A stretch of 64,000 bases of DNA from Agrobacterium tumefaciens (GTDB lineage: Bacteria; Pseudomonadota; Alphaproteobacteria; Rhizobiales; Rhizobiaceae): NCBI RefSeq assembly GCF_009649785.1, contig NZ_WJOK01000007.1, forward strand, positions 124,001 through 188,000, written 5' to 3'. Below the pieces are notes generated by a model that saw only the letters and a program-made list of their open reading frames with translations, was not told the DNA's origin and ran no database searches. This document shows, one piece after another, positions 44,657 through 53,518 of the stretch. Positions within the stretch are counted from its first letter, which is position 1. Every line of letters begins with the position of its first letter. The position numbers and the translations under genes were made by a program.

Positions 44657-45678
44657 CAGCGGGTCCTCGGATCGAAAAAGCGGTACAGAATGTCGGACAG
44701 GAGATTGAGCCCGATGAAGATGACGCCGACGATAAGCACGCAGGTCATCACGGCATTCATGTCGCCGATGATAAGATTGCTGGTGAGATATTGGCCGAAG
44801 CCCGGCCAGGCGAAGACGGTCTCGATAAGGACAGCGCCTTCCAGCAGTGAGCCGTAAGCAAGGGCAATGATGGTGACGAGCTGCACGCGGATATTGCCGA
44901 AAGCATGCAGCCACACCGTCTGGCGTTGCGACAGGCCTTTGACGCGCGCAGTCGTCACATATTCCTGGCCCAGCTGGTCGAGCATGAAGCTGCGCGTCAT
45001 GCGGGTGATATAGGCCGACGATGAATAACCAAGCAGAGCGGCGGGCAGGATGAGGTGATTGATGGCCGACCAGAAGACTTCCATATCGCCCGCCAGCAGG
45101 CTGTCGATGAGCAGGAAGCCCGTTCGTTCCTCCACGAGGCCGATATAGAACTGGTCCATGCGGCCACCGCCGCCGACAAGCCCGAGATGAGCGTAAAAAA
45201 CGATCAGCGCAATCATACCGGTCCAGAAAATCGGCATGGAATGGCCGAACAGGCTGAGCACCCGGACCAAATGGTCCTGCCAGCGGTCTTTCTTGACGGC
45301 GGCATAAACCCCCATGGGAATCCCGAGGCCGGCACCGATCAGGATCGCGAAGGACGCAAGCTCCATCGTCGCCGGCATGACGCGTATGATATCCTGGATG
45401 ACGGGCTGGCCCGTGCGGATCGAGGTTCCGAAATCGCCGGTGAACACATCGCCGAGATAATAGATGAATTGTTGCCAGAGCGGACGGTCGAAACCGAGCG
45501 CATGGTAAACCTGCTCATAGGTTTCGCGGGTCGCGTCCTCGCCGACGATGGCCCGCACCGGATCAGCGGGCATCAGGCGGCCGATGAAAAAGGTCAGCAG
45601 CAGCAATCCGAGCAGCGTGACCGCAATACTTCCGATCTGGCCGGACAGGCCATACAGCGAAAGGCGTCTTTTTGGCAT
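44656..45678 (-). CDS. Peptide/opine-type ABC transporter permease (DppB-like)
   Basis: This 340-residue DppB-type permease has a first membrane segment IAVTLLGLLLLTFFIGRLMPADPV with the usual MPADP-like motif, and TTARVKGLSQRQTVWLHAFGNIRVQ as the EAA loop. AGGGAGGA precedes the ATG at 45676-45678 by six bases. It is the first gene of the minus-strand operon; a palindromic candidate operator lies about 50-80 bases upstream. Confidence 0.92.
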   Translation of the reverse strand: MPKRRLSLYGLSGQIGSIAVTLLGLLLLTFFIGRLMPADPVRAIVGEDATRETYEQVYHALGFDRPLWQQFIYYLGDVFTGDFGTSIRTGQPVIQDIIRVMPATMELASFAILIGAGLGIPMGVYAAVKKDRWQDHLVRVLSLFGHSMPIFWTGMIALIVFYAHLGLVGGGGRMDQFYIGLVEERTGFLLIDSLLAGDMEVFWSAINHLILPAALLGYSSSAYITRMTRSFMLDQLGQEYVTTARVKGLSQRQTVWLHAFGNIRVQLVTIIALAYGSLLEGAVLIETVFAWPGFGQYLTSNLIIGDMNAVMTCVLIVGVIFIGLNLLSDILYRFFDPRTR

Positions 45679-46009
45679 GGTTCCTCCCTTGCCAGAAGTC
45701 GATTGCACAAAATAACAAAGGCGCAATCCTGTCTGACAACTATTCGCAAGTTGTCACAGGTGTGGAGAGCTGTCAAGCATATGCCGATAAAATTGGTCCT
45801 GCGGCAGGCTTGGAAAATGAGTGAAGCAGGCAACAACGCTGCCTTTCAAGACCGAGATTTCATCCGAAATCCAGCGGTTCTTTGCTTTGCCGGAGAAAGG
45901 AATCACACATATTGCCGCGATGACAAAAGCCTGTATTCTTCGCTTCGAACTGCCTGTGGAGATGCCGGTCCGGCACCGGCATATCTCCTGCTTCACCGGG
46001 GAGGAAGAC
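45679..46009. other. Divergent region between permease operon and LysE gene
   Basis: This 331-base gap contains the operator-like inverted repeat at 45730-45756. The remainder has an open plus-strand frame continuous with the LysE-type gene but without family similarity, so I treat it as leader. Confidence 0.6.
45730..45756 (-). promoter_or_regulatory. TGTCTGACA and TGACAACT-N7-AGTTGTCA inverted repeat
   Basis: TGTCTGACA (45730-45738) is an odd palindrome. Overlapping it, TGACAACT (45734-45741) is repeated in inverse orientation as AGTTGTCA (45749-45756). It lies 52-78 bases upstream of the permease start. Such sites are typical for FadR-type GntR repressors, one of which is encoded at 46673. 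Confidence 0.6.
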
Positions 46010-46645
46010 ATGGCGGAAATGACACTTCTGGCATTTGCGATAGTTGCCTTTATCGGTATTGCCACACCTGGCCCGACGGTTTTGCTGGCGCTTGCGAATG
46101 GCTCGCGTTTCGGGGTTCGCCGCGCCTTTACAGGTATGGCCGGCGCGGTGCTGTCAGATTTCGTCCTGATCGGCGCGGTTGCACTGGGATTGGGAGCATT
46201 GCTCGCCGCCTCGGAGTTCTGGTTCGGCGTCGTCAAATGGGTCGGCGTTTGTTATCTCGCCTTCCTGGGCGTCATGCTTTTGCGCTCCAGAGGCTCGCTC
46301 GATGGCGCTCTTCAATCGGCAGACACTTCCGGGGCCACTTCCGCCCGCTCGATTTTCCTCAAAAGCTTCCTTGTGGCCGTGACCAACCCCAAGGGATATC
46401 TGTTCTTTTCGGCTTTCCTGCCGCAATTCATCGATCCGGCAGCACCGCAGATCCAGCAATATGCGGTGCTTGCGCTGGTTTTTGCCGGCATCGATTTCAT
46501 CGTCATGTTCGGATATGCCCTGCTGGGCTCGCAGGCCGTCAGACTGTTGCGGAAGTCAGGGGCGTTATGGCTCGACCGCATTTGCGGCGGCGCACTTTTG
46601 ACGCTTGCCGCCTCTCTGGCTTTCTACCGACGGGCGAGCGCTTAA
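46010..46645 (+). CDS. LysE/RhtB-family exporter
   Basis: This 211-residue inner-membrane protein of the LysE/RhtB family starts MTLLAFAIVAFIGIATPGPTVLLALANGSRFGVRRAF, with the conserved PGP motif in the first segment and about six hydrophobic segments in all. NPKGYLFFSAFLPQFI near residue 130 is the family C-terminal motif. GGGGAGGA precedes the ATG at 46010. It exports amino acids or related small molecules; whether it belongs to the adjacent locus is unclear. It converges on the GntR gene. Confidence 0.9.
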   Translation: MAEMTLLAFAIVAFIGIATPGPTVLLALANGSRFGVRRAFTGMAGAVLSDFVLIGAVALGLGALLAASEFWFGVVKWVGVCYLAFLGVMLLRSRGSLDGALQSADTSGATSARSIFLKSFLVAVTNPKGYLFFSAFLPQFIDPAAPQIQQYAVLALVFAGIDFIVMFGYALLGSQAVRLLRKSGALWLDRICGGALLTLAASLAFYRRASA

Positions 46646-46672
46646 CCTGCTGAGAAAGCTGAAATTTCCTAG

Positions 46673-47404
46673 TTATTCAGCGGCTGTACGGGAGCGCAAA
46701 AGCACCTTGTAGCGCTCAAGACTACCGCGCAGATGCGCCGCCATATATTGGCGGGCAGCATCGGCATCGCCTTCGATGATGGCGTCAACGATCTTCGCAT
46801 GCTCCTCCTGGAGATGAAGATTGTAGTCCTTCGGACGGGAACCGGGCGCCGCCCCCTGTAATTCGCCACGCGGGATGATGCCGGAGCGGATGAGTTGAAG
46901 AAACTCGGGGAATCGCCTGTTCTGCGTCGCCTGTGCAATGGCCAGATGGAACTCGAAATCGGCATCCCGCGTCGGCAACCCGGCGGCGAGACAGTCGCCA
47001 ACGCGCCGATGCGCATCGACAATCGACTCCACCTGCACGGCGGAACGGCGCGATGCCGCAAGCCCGGCGGACTCAACTTCGAAGACGGTGCGCAATTCCA
47101 GCAGTTCGATTACCGAGGAGATCCGCCCCACGGCGAGATCATTGAAAGGCACTTCCTTGGCCGGCTTCACCTCAATGGCAAAAACGCCCGCTCCCTTGCG
47201 GGCCTCAACGAGACCATCCGCGCGCAGAATGGCGATGGCCTCCCGTACCACGGTGCGGCTGACGGAATATTCGCGTGTCAGCGCGCTCTCACTCGGGAGA
47301 CGGTCGCCGGGACGGAACACGCCTTCAGACAAATCCCGCCGCAATGCGGAGCTGATTTTCGCCGCGAGCGATATTCCCGGCTTCGTGCTGCTCTCAACGT
47401 CCAT
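46673..47404 (-). CDS. GntR-family (FadR/FCD) transcriptional regulator
   Basis: This 243-residue regulator has a GntR winged helix-turn-helix at about residues 15-80 (GDRLPSESALTREYSVSRTVVREAIAILRADGLVEARKGAGVF). A helical FCD ligand domain follows, with metal-site histidines suggested by EFHLAIAQAT and EEHAKIVDAIIEGDADAARQYMAAHL. FCD proteins sense organic acids. It is probably the repressor of the enolase and transporter operons. A TGTCTGGCA sequence stands just upstream of its own start (47427-47435). Confidence 0.92.
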   Translation of the reverse strand: MDVESSTKPGISLAAKISSALRRDLSEGVFRPGDRLPSESALTREYSVSRTVVREAIAILRADGLVEARKGAGVFAIEVKPAKEVPFNDLAVGRISSVIELLELRTVFEVESAGLAASRRSAVQVESIVDAHRRVGDCLAAGLPTRDADFEFHLAIAQATQNRRFPEFLQLIRSGIIPRGELQGAAPGSRPKDYNLHLQEEHAKIVDAIIEGDADAARQYMAAHLRGSLERYKVLLRSRTAAE

Positions 47405-47426
47405 TCCGGCCCACCTGTTTTAAACT

Positions 47427-47435
47427 TGTCTGGCA
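47427..47435 (-). promoter_or_regulatory. TGTCTGGCA, candidate autoregulatory GntR site
   Basis: This sequence lies about 25 bases upstream of the GntR start and differs by one base from TGTCTGACA at 45730. Autoregulation is common for FadR-type regulators. Confidence 0.4.
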
Positions 47436-47525
47436 TGTTAGCAAACACCCGCCACATTGCAAGGGCCGCGCTTCTCGCACCAAACTCGTTGCGAAGCGGC
47501 AATGTCGCAACAGCGGGATTTGCCC

Positions 47526-48521
47526 TCAGGCGGCCACCATGGCCGAACCGCTGGAAAAGCGGTTTCTGTACTCGCCCGGCGAGAGGCCGAGAATACGGTG
47601 AAATACACGACGGAAGGCAGCGGCATCCTCGTATCCCACCGACCAGGCGATCTGGTCTACCGAACGACGGGTGAATTCCAGCAGTTCCCGCGCCTTGCCG
47701 ACACGAAGATGCTGGACATATTCGATAGGTTTCATACCGGTGGCGGCCTTGAAGCGGCGAAGGAAGGTTCGCTCCTCAAGCCCGGCATGTGCGGCCATAT
47801 CGGAGACACTGGTCGCCCGCCCGGCGCGCGCCTGCAGCCAGTGCTGTACCTTCAGGATCGGCTCGTCGCCATGCGTCAACCGCGGCGCAAAACTGCTGTA
47901 ATGTCGCTGCTCCCGACCGGAGGGGTCTATCAGCAGGAATTTACCGGTCTCGATCATCACCGAAGGCCCAAGCAGCCGGTCAACAATGCGCAGACCAAGA
48001 TCGGTCCATGCCATCAGCCCACCCGCAGTGATGATATCGCCGTCTTCGATGACGATCTTGTCTATCTCCAGGCGGATATCGGGAAAGCGCTCGCGAAACC
48101 GTTCTGCAAACAGCCAGTGGGTCGTGGCCGGGCGGCCGGCCAAAAGACCTGTCGCAGCGACGATAAAGGAACCGCCGCAACTGGCGGCCAGCGTCGCGCC
48201 CTGCGCATGCCGGTCCAGCAGCCAGCGGGCATAGGGCCCGGCCTCGTCGATTTCGGCTGGCCCGGTCAGCCGGCCGGGTACGACGAAGATATCGGGATGC
48301 CCCGGCCTGCCCGGCTCGGTGTCATGACAGCGGGAAAACTCACCGCCCTCACCCATGCTCCAGTGGCTGACGCGCAGTTTCGGCCCACCACGATCCTCTG
48401 AGAAGACCGACGCGATGGCAAAAAGATCCGTGATGCCGTGCACCATGGCGACCTGACAGTCCCGGTAGAGAACCAGACCGACTTCCCGCGCACTTCCCGC
48501 AACACCCGCCATGCCCCACAT
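47526..48521 (-). CDS. GlxA-family AraC-type regulator
   Basis: This 331-residue regulator combines a DJ-1/PfpI-like domain (about residues 12-190, with [18 protein letters not shown] as the nucleophile-elbow-like segment) and a C-terminal AraC helix-turn-helix pair. The latter includes [46 protein letters not shown] and [36 protein letters not shown]. Two ATGs nine bases apart are possible starts. It is divergent from the hydrolase-SDR operon at 48642 and is its likely regulator. Confidence 0.92.
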   Translation of the reverse strand: MWGMAGVAGSAREVGLVLYRDCQVAMVHGITDLFAIASVFSEDRGGPKLRVSHWSMGEGGEFSRCHDTEPGRPGHPDIFVVPGRLTGPAEIDEAGPYARWLLDRHAQGATLAASCGGSFIVAATGLLAGRPATTHWLFAERFRERFPDIRLEIDKIVIEDGDIITAGGLMAWTDLGLRIVDRLLGPSVMIETGKFLLIDPSGREQRHYSSFAPRLTHGDEPILKVQHWLQARAGRATSVSDMAAHAGLEERTFLRRFKAATGMKPIEYVQHLRVGKARELLEFTRRSVDQIAWSVGYEDAAAFRRVFHRILGLSPGEYRNRFSSGSAMVAA

Positions 48522-48641
48522 CCCCGTTTTGTCAGTTTCGGCTCGTTTTCTGTCAGAAGCGCCAATCCAGCCCCGGCTGTCTCCAGAGTATCTCTATTCC
48601 CACGGGACGCAAGCAAACCACCCGCAACAGGAGAGAGAGCC

Positions 48642-49469
48642 ATGACAACGATAGTCACCAGAGACGGAACGCACATCTTCTACAAGGACTGGGGTTCGAA
48701 AGACGGCCAGCCCATCATCTTTTCCCACGGCTGGCCGCTCAGTGCCGATGCATGGGACGCGCAGATGGTATTCTTTGCCAATAACGGTTTCCGCACCATC
48801 GCCCATGATCGCCGCAGCCACGGCCGCTCCGACCAGGTCTGGCACAACAACACCATGGATCAATATGCTGACGATCTGGCCGAGCTAATCGAACAGCTCG
48901 ATCTTCACGACATCATTCTCGTCGGCCATTCCACCGGCGGCGGCGAGGTGACGCGCTATACTGGCCGCCATGGTACGGCCCGCGTCGCCAGGATCGCCCT
49001 CATCGGCGCAGTACCGCCGCTGATGCTGAAGACGGAAAGCAATGCCATCGGCCTGCCGATCGATGTTTTCGACGGCATCCGCAAGGGTACCTACGACAAT
49101 CGCAGCCAGTTCTTCAGGGATCTGACCATTCCTTTCTACGGCTATAACCGTGAAGGTGCTGTGATTTCTGAAGGTATTCGCGACGAGTTCTGGCGGCAGG
49201 GCATGATGGGCGGCCTCAAGGGCCAGCTCGACAGCATCCGCGCCTTTTCGGAAAGCGATTTCCATCAGGACCTGAAGGCTTTCGACAAGCCAACGCTCGT
49301 ACTGCACGGCGACGACGACCAGATCGTGCCGATCGGCGCTTCGGCGCTCTCCACGGTCAAGATCGTCAAACATGCGACCCTCAAGGTCTATGAGGGCGCC
49401 GACCATGGACTGACACAGACCCATCAGGACCGGTTCAACGCCGACCTTCTTGCTTTCATCAACGCCTGA
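48642..49469 (+). CDS. Alpha/beta-hydrolase, non-heme chloroperoxidase/arylesterase type
   Basis: This 275-residue alpha/beta-hydrolase is of the non-heme haloperoxidase group. It starts [36 protein letters not shown], with the HGWP oxyanion motif. The nucleophile is in GHSTGGGE near residue 97, the acid in HGDDDQIVP near 225 and the histidine in [10 protein letters not shown] near 255. AGGAGAG precedes the ATG. It probably acts as an esterase or perhydrolase; no natural substrate can be assigned. Confidence 0.93.
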   Translation: MTTIVTRDGTHIFYKDWGSKDGQPIIFSHGWPLSADAWDAQMVFFANNGFRTIAHDRRSHGRSDQVWHNNTMDQYADDLAELIEQLDLHDIILVGHSTGGGEVTRYTGRHGTARVARIALIGAVPPLMLKTESNAIGLPIDVFDGIRKGTYDNRSQFFRDLTIPFYGYNREGAVISEGIRDEFWRQGMMGGLKGQLDSIRAFSESDFHQDLKAFDKPTLVLHGDDDQIVPIGASALSTVKIVKHATLKVYEGADHGLTQTHQDRFNADLLAFINA

Positions 49470-49496
49470 AACCATCAGACAAAGGAAACACGGGAC

Positions 49497-50288
49497 ATGA
49501 CACAGAATACGTTTCTCATCACCGGCGCGTCCGATGGCATTGGCGCTGTTTATGCCGAGCGCCTGGCAAAACGCGGCCACGATCTTATCCTCGTGGCGCG
49601 ACGCGCCGAAAAGCTGAAGGCGCTGGCCGAGCGGCTGGAAAAGGATCACCAGATCGCTGTCGAGGTTCTGGCAGCAGACCTTTCACGGGCGGAAGACCTC
49701 GAAAGGGTAGAGGCACGGCTGCGCGAGGACCGGCGGATCACCGGTCTCGTCAACAATGCCGGTATTGCCGGAGACGGCGCTATCACGGAACTGGACCCGG
49801 CCCATGTCACGACGATGATCAATCTCAATATCCTTGCCGTCACCCGGCTTGCAGCGGCGATCGCACCGCGTCTTGCAGCAGATGGAAAGGGCACGATCAT
49901 CAATATCACCTCGGTCACGGCCTTGATGCCGGCGGCATTTACCGCCGTTTATCCGGCGACCAAAGCCTTTGTGCTTGCCTTCACCGAGGCGCTGCACGCG
50001 CAGCTTTCCCCTTCCGGCGTGCGGGTTCAAGGTGTCCTGCCGGGCATCACCCGCACGGCCATCTGGGAAGAGGAACGTCTCGACGCCATTCCCGCCGCCA
50101 TGGTCATGGATGCTCACGAGATGGTGGATGCAGCCCTGGCCGGTCTTGATCTGGGCGAGACGCTGACCATTCCTTCCCTGCCGGATACGGCAGACCTTGA
50201 AAATTTTCTTGCGGCCCGCGCTGCATTGAGGCCCAATCTATCGCATGCACATGCCGCCAGCCGGTATCGTGCAACCCAAACTGAATAG
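49497..50288 (+). CDS. Short-chain dehydrogenase/reductase
   Basis: This 263-residue SDR has the nucleotide-binding motif TGASDGIG at residues 8-15, NNAG near 85, the active-site serine in NITSVTALMPA and YPATK (Tyr-x3-Lys) near 157. AAAGGAAA precedes the ATG. Arg residues after the second strand (VARRAEKL) suggest NADP preference. It lies 27 bases after the hydrolase gene in the same operon. The substrate is unknown. Confidence 0.93.
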   Translation: MTQNTFLITGASDGIGAVYAERLAKRGHDLILVARRAEKLKALAERLEKDHQIAVEVLAADLSRAEDLERVEARLREDRRITGLVNNAGIAGDGAITELDPAHVTTMINLNILAVTRLAAAIAPRLAADGKGTIINITSVTALMPAAFTAVYPATKAFVLAFTEALHAQLSPSGVRVQGVLPGITRTAIWEEERLDAIPAAMVMDAHEMVDAALAGLDLGETLTIPSLPDTADLENFLAARAALRPNLSHAHAASRYRATQTE

Positions 50289-50301
50289 AGGGAGACGCAT
50301 C

Positions 50302-50787
50302 ATGATCCTCGGACTGACCATTCCCCAATTCACGACATTGCACGTTGCCTTGAGCCTCATAGGCATTGTAACCGGATTGATCGCCCTGCCCGCTTATGCG
50401 GCAGGGCGATGGATGCCGCGCATGATGGCGCTGTTTCTCGTCACCACGCTCGCCACAACGCTCACCGGCTTCCTGTTTCCAATCGGCAACTTCACACCGG
50501 CACTCGGCGTCGGCATCATCTCGACCATCATTCTGGCGGTCGCGCTGGTCGCGCTTTACGGATACGGTCTCAATGGCAGGGCGCGAACTGTTTATTCGAT
50601 TACCGCCACGATGGGCCTTTATCTGAATATGTTTGTGCTGATCGTTCAGTCCTTTCTCAAGGTCGAGGCACTGAACGCACTGGCTCCGAACGGCAACGAA
50701 CCACCATTCCTTGTCGCTCAACTCGCCCTGCTTATTGCGGCAATCTGTCTTGGCTGGAAAGCGACGCGCCGCAAGCTTTTAGCCTGA
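50302..50787 (+). CDS. Small integral membrane protein of unknown function
   Basis: This 161-residue protein has about four hydrophobic segments: residues 10-32, 42-62, 68-88 and 100-120, with another near the C-terminus. It ends in a basic tail WKATRRKLLA. The ATG at 50302 follows AGGGAGAC. I do not recognise a domain. It is the third gene of the operon with the hydrolase and SDR (13-base gap). Confidence 0.78.
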   Translation: MILGLTIPQFTTLHVALSLIGIVTGLIALPAYAAGRWMPRMMALFLVTTLATTLTGFLFPIGNFTPALGVGIISTIILAVALVALYGYGLNGRARTVYSITATMGLYLNMFVLIVQSFLKVEALNALAPNGNEPPFLVAQLALLIAAICLGWKATRRKLLA

Positions 50788-50929
50788 AGCCAGCCCCCGC
50801 CCACACTCACCTGCGGGCTTCCCGGAAAAGCACACTTGCTCGATCCCCTTCGGGCAAGCTTGTGATTTCGTCGTGAACACAGGAAATCGCCGCCTCTGAA
50901 ATTTTCTCTTCCGTCTGTTGCCGCCGAAC

Positions 50930-50956
50930 AATATACATTATATGATAACGTATATT
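50930..50956 (+). promoter_or_regulatory. BigR operator-like palindrome at the blh promoter
   Basis: AATATAC (50930-50936) is inversely repeated as GTATATT (50950-50956) across a 13-base AT-rich spacer. It lies about 25-50 bases upstream of blh. BigR of Agrobacterium and Xylella is known to bind an AT-rich palindrome covering its own operon promoter, and this is the only such candidate here. Confidence 0.75.
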
Positions 50957-50980
50957 AATTTAGAACAACAGGAGAAACCG

Positions 50981-52276
50981 ATGAGTGCCGTGAGAATCAA
51001 CGAACGTCTGACGGTCGCAGGCCAGCCGGATATCTCCGACTTTTCATCGCTTTCCGATCAGGGCTACAAAAGCATCATCAATGCCCGGCCGGATGGCGAA
51101 GAGCCCGGCCAGCCGGGCAATGAACATGAAAAAAGCGCCGCCAATGCTGCGGGTCTTGCCTACAGTTTTATTCCGGTCAATGGCCCGACTATTACCGAAG
51201 CCGATATTCGTGCCTTTCAGCAGACGATGACCGAGGCAAAAGGCCCCGTATTCGCCCATTGCAAGGGTGGAGCTCGGGCGCTAACGCTTTATGTGCTTGG
51301 CGAAGCGCTGGACGGGCGCATGAAACAAAGCGAGATCGCGACTTTCGGCCAACAGCATGGTTTCGATCTTTCCGGCGCCGTCCGCTGGCTGGAGCGGCAG
51401 GCTGCGGCAAAGCCGCACGTCAAGGCTTTCTTCGATCCGAGCACATCGAGCGTGCAATATGTCGTTTCCGACCCCGCAACCCGGCGCTGCGCCATCATCG
51501 ATCCGGTCTACGATTTCGACGAGAAATCGGGGGCGACCGGCACGGTGAATGCCGATGCCATTCTGGCCTATGTCAAGGAGCAAGGCCTGTCGGTGGAATG
51601 GGTTCTGGACACGCATCCGCATGCCGACCATTTTTCCGCCGCGCACTATCTCAGCCAAAGAACCGGCGCGAAAACGGCAATCGGCGCCAAGGTCACCGGT
51701 GTGCAGCGGCTGTGGCAGGAGAAATATAACTGGCCCGATCTTGAAACAGACGGCTCGCAATGGGACCGGCTGTTTGAAGCGGGAGACCGGTTCAACATCG
51801 GCTCGCTGGAAGCTCGCGTGCTGTTTTCACCCGGACATACGCTTGCCTCCGTAACCTACGTGGTGGGCGACGCCGCATTCGTGCATGACACTCTTTTCAT
51901 GCCTGATTCCGGCACGGCGCGCGCCGATTTTCCAGGCGGCAGCGCCAGAGAACTCTGGGCATCCATTCAGGAGATTCTCGCCCTTCCCGACGAAACGCGG
52001 CTTTTCACCGGACACGACTATCAACCCGGTGGCCGCGCGCCCAAATGGGAAAGCACTGTTGGAGAACAGAAACGCGGCAATCCGCATCTGGCTGGCATGA
52101 CAGAGGAAGGCTTCATCCAGCTGCGTGAGGCGCGGGATCGCACCTTGCCGATGCCGAAGCTCATTCTGCACGCCTTGCAGGTCAATATCCGTGGCGGGCG
52201 CCTGCCTGAGCCGGAGGCCAATGGCAAACGTTATCTGAAGTTCCCGCTTGACGTGCTGGGGGGCAGCACATGGTAA
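50981..52276 (+). CDS. blh: Bifunctional sulfurtransferase/persulfide dioxygenase Blh
   Basis: This 431-residue protein joins an N-terminal DUF442 phosphatase-like sulfurtransferase domain (about 1-115, catalytic loop HCKGGAR) to an ETHE1-type metallo-beta-lactamase persulfide dioxygenase (about 140-385). The dioxygenase has DTHPHADHF, SPGHT and TGHDY as iron ligands. Blh oxidises glutathione persulfide to sulfite and protects against sulfide. GGAGA precedes the ATG at 50981, the start that fits family length. The last bases overlap the bigR start. The repressor BigR controls the operon. Confidence 0.93.
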   Translation: MSAVRINERLTVAGQPDISDFSSLSDQGYKSIINARPDGEEPGQPGNEHEKSAANAAGLAYSFIPVNGPTITEADIRAFQQTMTEAKGPVFAHCKGGARALTLYVLGEALDGRMKQSEIATFGQQHGFDLSGAVRWLERQAAAKPHVKAFFDPSTSSVQYVVSDPATRRCAIIDPVYDFDEKSGATGTVNADAILAYVKEQGLSVEWVLDTHPHADHFSAAHYLSQRTGAKTAIGAKVTGVQRLWQEKYNWPDLETDGSQWDRLFEAGDRFNIGSLEARVLFSPGHTLASVTYVVGDAAFVHDTLFMPDSGTARADFPGGSARELWASIQEILALPDETRLFTGHDYQPGGRAPKWESTVGEQKRGNPHLAGMTEEGFIQLREARDRTLPMPKLILHALQVNIRGGRLPEPEANGKRYLKFPLDVLGGSTW

Positions 52277-52623
52277 AGGAAAACATGCGGAAACAGATAC
52301 CTGATATCACCGAAATCCCGCTTGCCGAGATGGAGGAACGCGCAGTCGAGGTCGCCATACTCTTGAAGACACTTGCCCATCCCGCGCGGCTGATGCTCGC
52401 CTGCACGCTGGCGCAGGGGGAGTTTTCTGTTGGCGAGCTGGAAGCCAAGCTGGATATCCGCCAGCCCACACTTTCCCAGCAACTTGGGGTTTTGCGTGAG
52501 GCGGGCGTTGTTGAAACGCGGCGCGAGGCCAAACAGATCTTCTACCGGTTAACCGAGGAAAAAGCGGCGCAGCTGATCGAGGCTCTCTATACCATCTTCT
52601 GTGCGCCGGAGGAAAACCCGTGA
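52270..52623 (+). CDS. bigR: ArsR-family sulfide-responsive repressor BigR
   Basis: This 117-residue ArsR-type winged-helix repressor has AILLKTLAHPARLMLACTLAQGEFSVGELEAKLDIRQPTLSQQLGVLREAGVVETRREAKQIFYRL. Cys45 and Cys111 are 66 residues apart, as are the Cys42 and Cys108 thiols that form a di- or polysulfide bridge in the Xylella protein. Oxidation by persulfides releases it from DNA and induces blh. The ATG overlaps the end of blh. Confidence 0.94.
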   Translation: MVKENMRKQIPDITEIPLAEMEERAVEVAILLKTLAHPARLMLACTLAQGEFSVGELEAKLDIRQPTLSQQLGVLREAGVVETRREAKQIFYRLTEEKAAQLIEALYTIFCAPEENP

Positions 52624-53027
52624 CAGCCTATTGGCCCTCTCTATTCGGCGGTATGCTGCTCGGCCTCGCGAGTATTCTTCTGTTTCTCTTTAACGGCCGC
52701 ATCGCCGGTATCAGCGGCATCCTGGGCAATGTGCTCGGCAAGGAACGGCGCTTGACGGATGTGGCCTTCGTCGCAGGTTTGCTGACAGGCCCGTATCTTT
52801 ACGCCGCCGCATTCGGCCGCTTTCCCGCGCTCACCATATCTGCACCCTGGCCGCTGATCGTCATTGCTGGGCTGCTGGTGGGGTTCGGTACGCGCATGGG
52901 ATCCGGCTGCACATCCGGCCATGGCATCATGGGTCTTGCTCGATTTTCCCGGCGCTCCATCACCGCCACTGCCATCTTCCTGATCACCGGTATCCTTGCC
53001 GCTACGATAACCGGAGCGCTGTCATGA
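52620..53027 (+). CDS. YeeE/YedE-family membrane protein, first half
   Basis: This 135-residue membrane protein of the sulfur-transport (YeeE/YedE, DUF395) family has about four hydrophobic segments and the conserved GSGCTSGHGIMGLARFSRRS near residue 95, with the cysteine proposed to carry thiosulfate sulfur in TsuA-like proteins. It overlaps bigR and the next gene by four bases each. It probably moves reduced sulfur species across the inner membrane together with its partner. Confidence 0.9.
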   Translation: MTAYWPSLFGGMLLGLASILLFLFNGRIAGISGILGNVLGKERRLTDVAFVAGLLTGPYLYAAAFGRFPALTISAPWPLIVIAGLLVGFGTRMGSGCTSGHGIMGLARFSRRSITATAIFLITGILAATITGALS

Positions 53028-53458
53028 AAAATCAGGTCATGGCGCGTTTCGTGGTGGCACTTGCGGCCGGGGCACTGTTCGGATTTGGCCTCTCCCTGTC
53101 CGGCATGATCGATCCTGCCCGCGTTTCAGGCTTTCTCGACGTGGCAAGCGGCCATTGGGATCCGAGCCTGATGTTCGTTCTCGGCGGTGCGGTTTTGGTC
53201 GCCGTGCCGGGCGTTCTGTTGTGCCGTTTCCTTGCCAAACCAGTTCTCAGTGCTGAATTTCACCTTGCCGCCAAAACTCGGGTCGACGCGCCGTTGGTTG
53301 TGGGCTCGGCTATTTTCGGCGCAGGCTGGGGGTTTGCCGGTTTCTGCCCCGGCCCGGCGATATCGGCGCTTGCTCTCGGCCTAATGCCGGTCATTCTCTT
53401 CGTTTGCGCCATGATCGCCGGCATGCTCGTTCACGACCGAATCTACGCCAAACGGTAG
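53024..53458 (+). CDS. YeeE/YedE-family membrane protein, second half
   Basis: This 144-residue partner has an N-terminal segment LAAGALFGFGLSLSGMIDPARVSGFLD and the conserved FGAGWGFAGFCPGPAI motif near residue 100, with its cysteine. The two half-size genes correspond to the two repeats of a full-length YeeE/TsuA. It is the last gene of the blh-bigR operon, with an overlapping start. Confidence 0.9.
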   Translation: MKNQVMARFVVALAAGALFGFGLSLSGMIDPARVSGFLDVASGHWDPSLMFVLGGAVLVAVPGVLLCRFLAKPVLSAEFHLAAKTRVDAPLVVGSAIFGAGWGFAGFCPGPAISALALGLMPVILFVCAMIAGMLVHDRIYAKR

Positions 53459-53518
53459 GCATTTCCGCCTTGCCTGGACATGCGCGAGAGCAGCAGGCTC
53501 TCGCGCATCATCGCTGGA

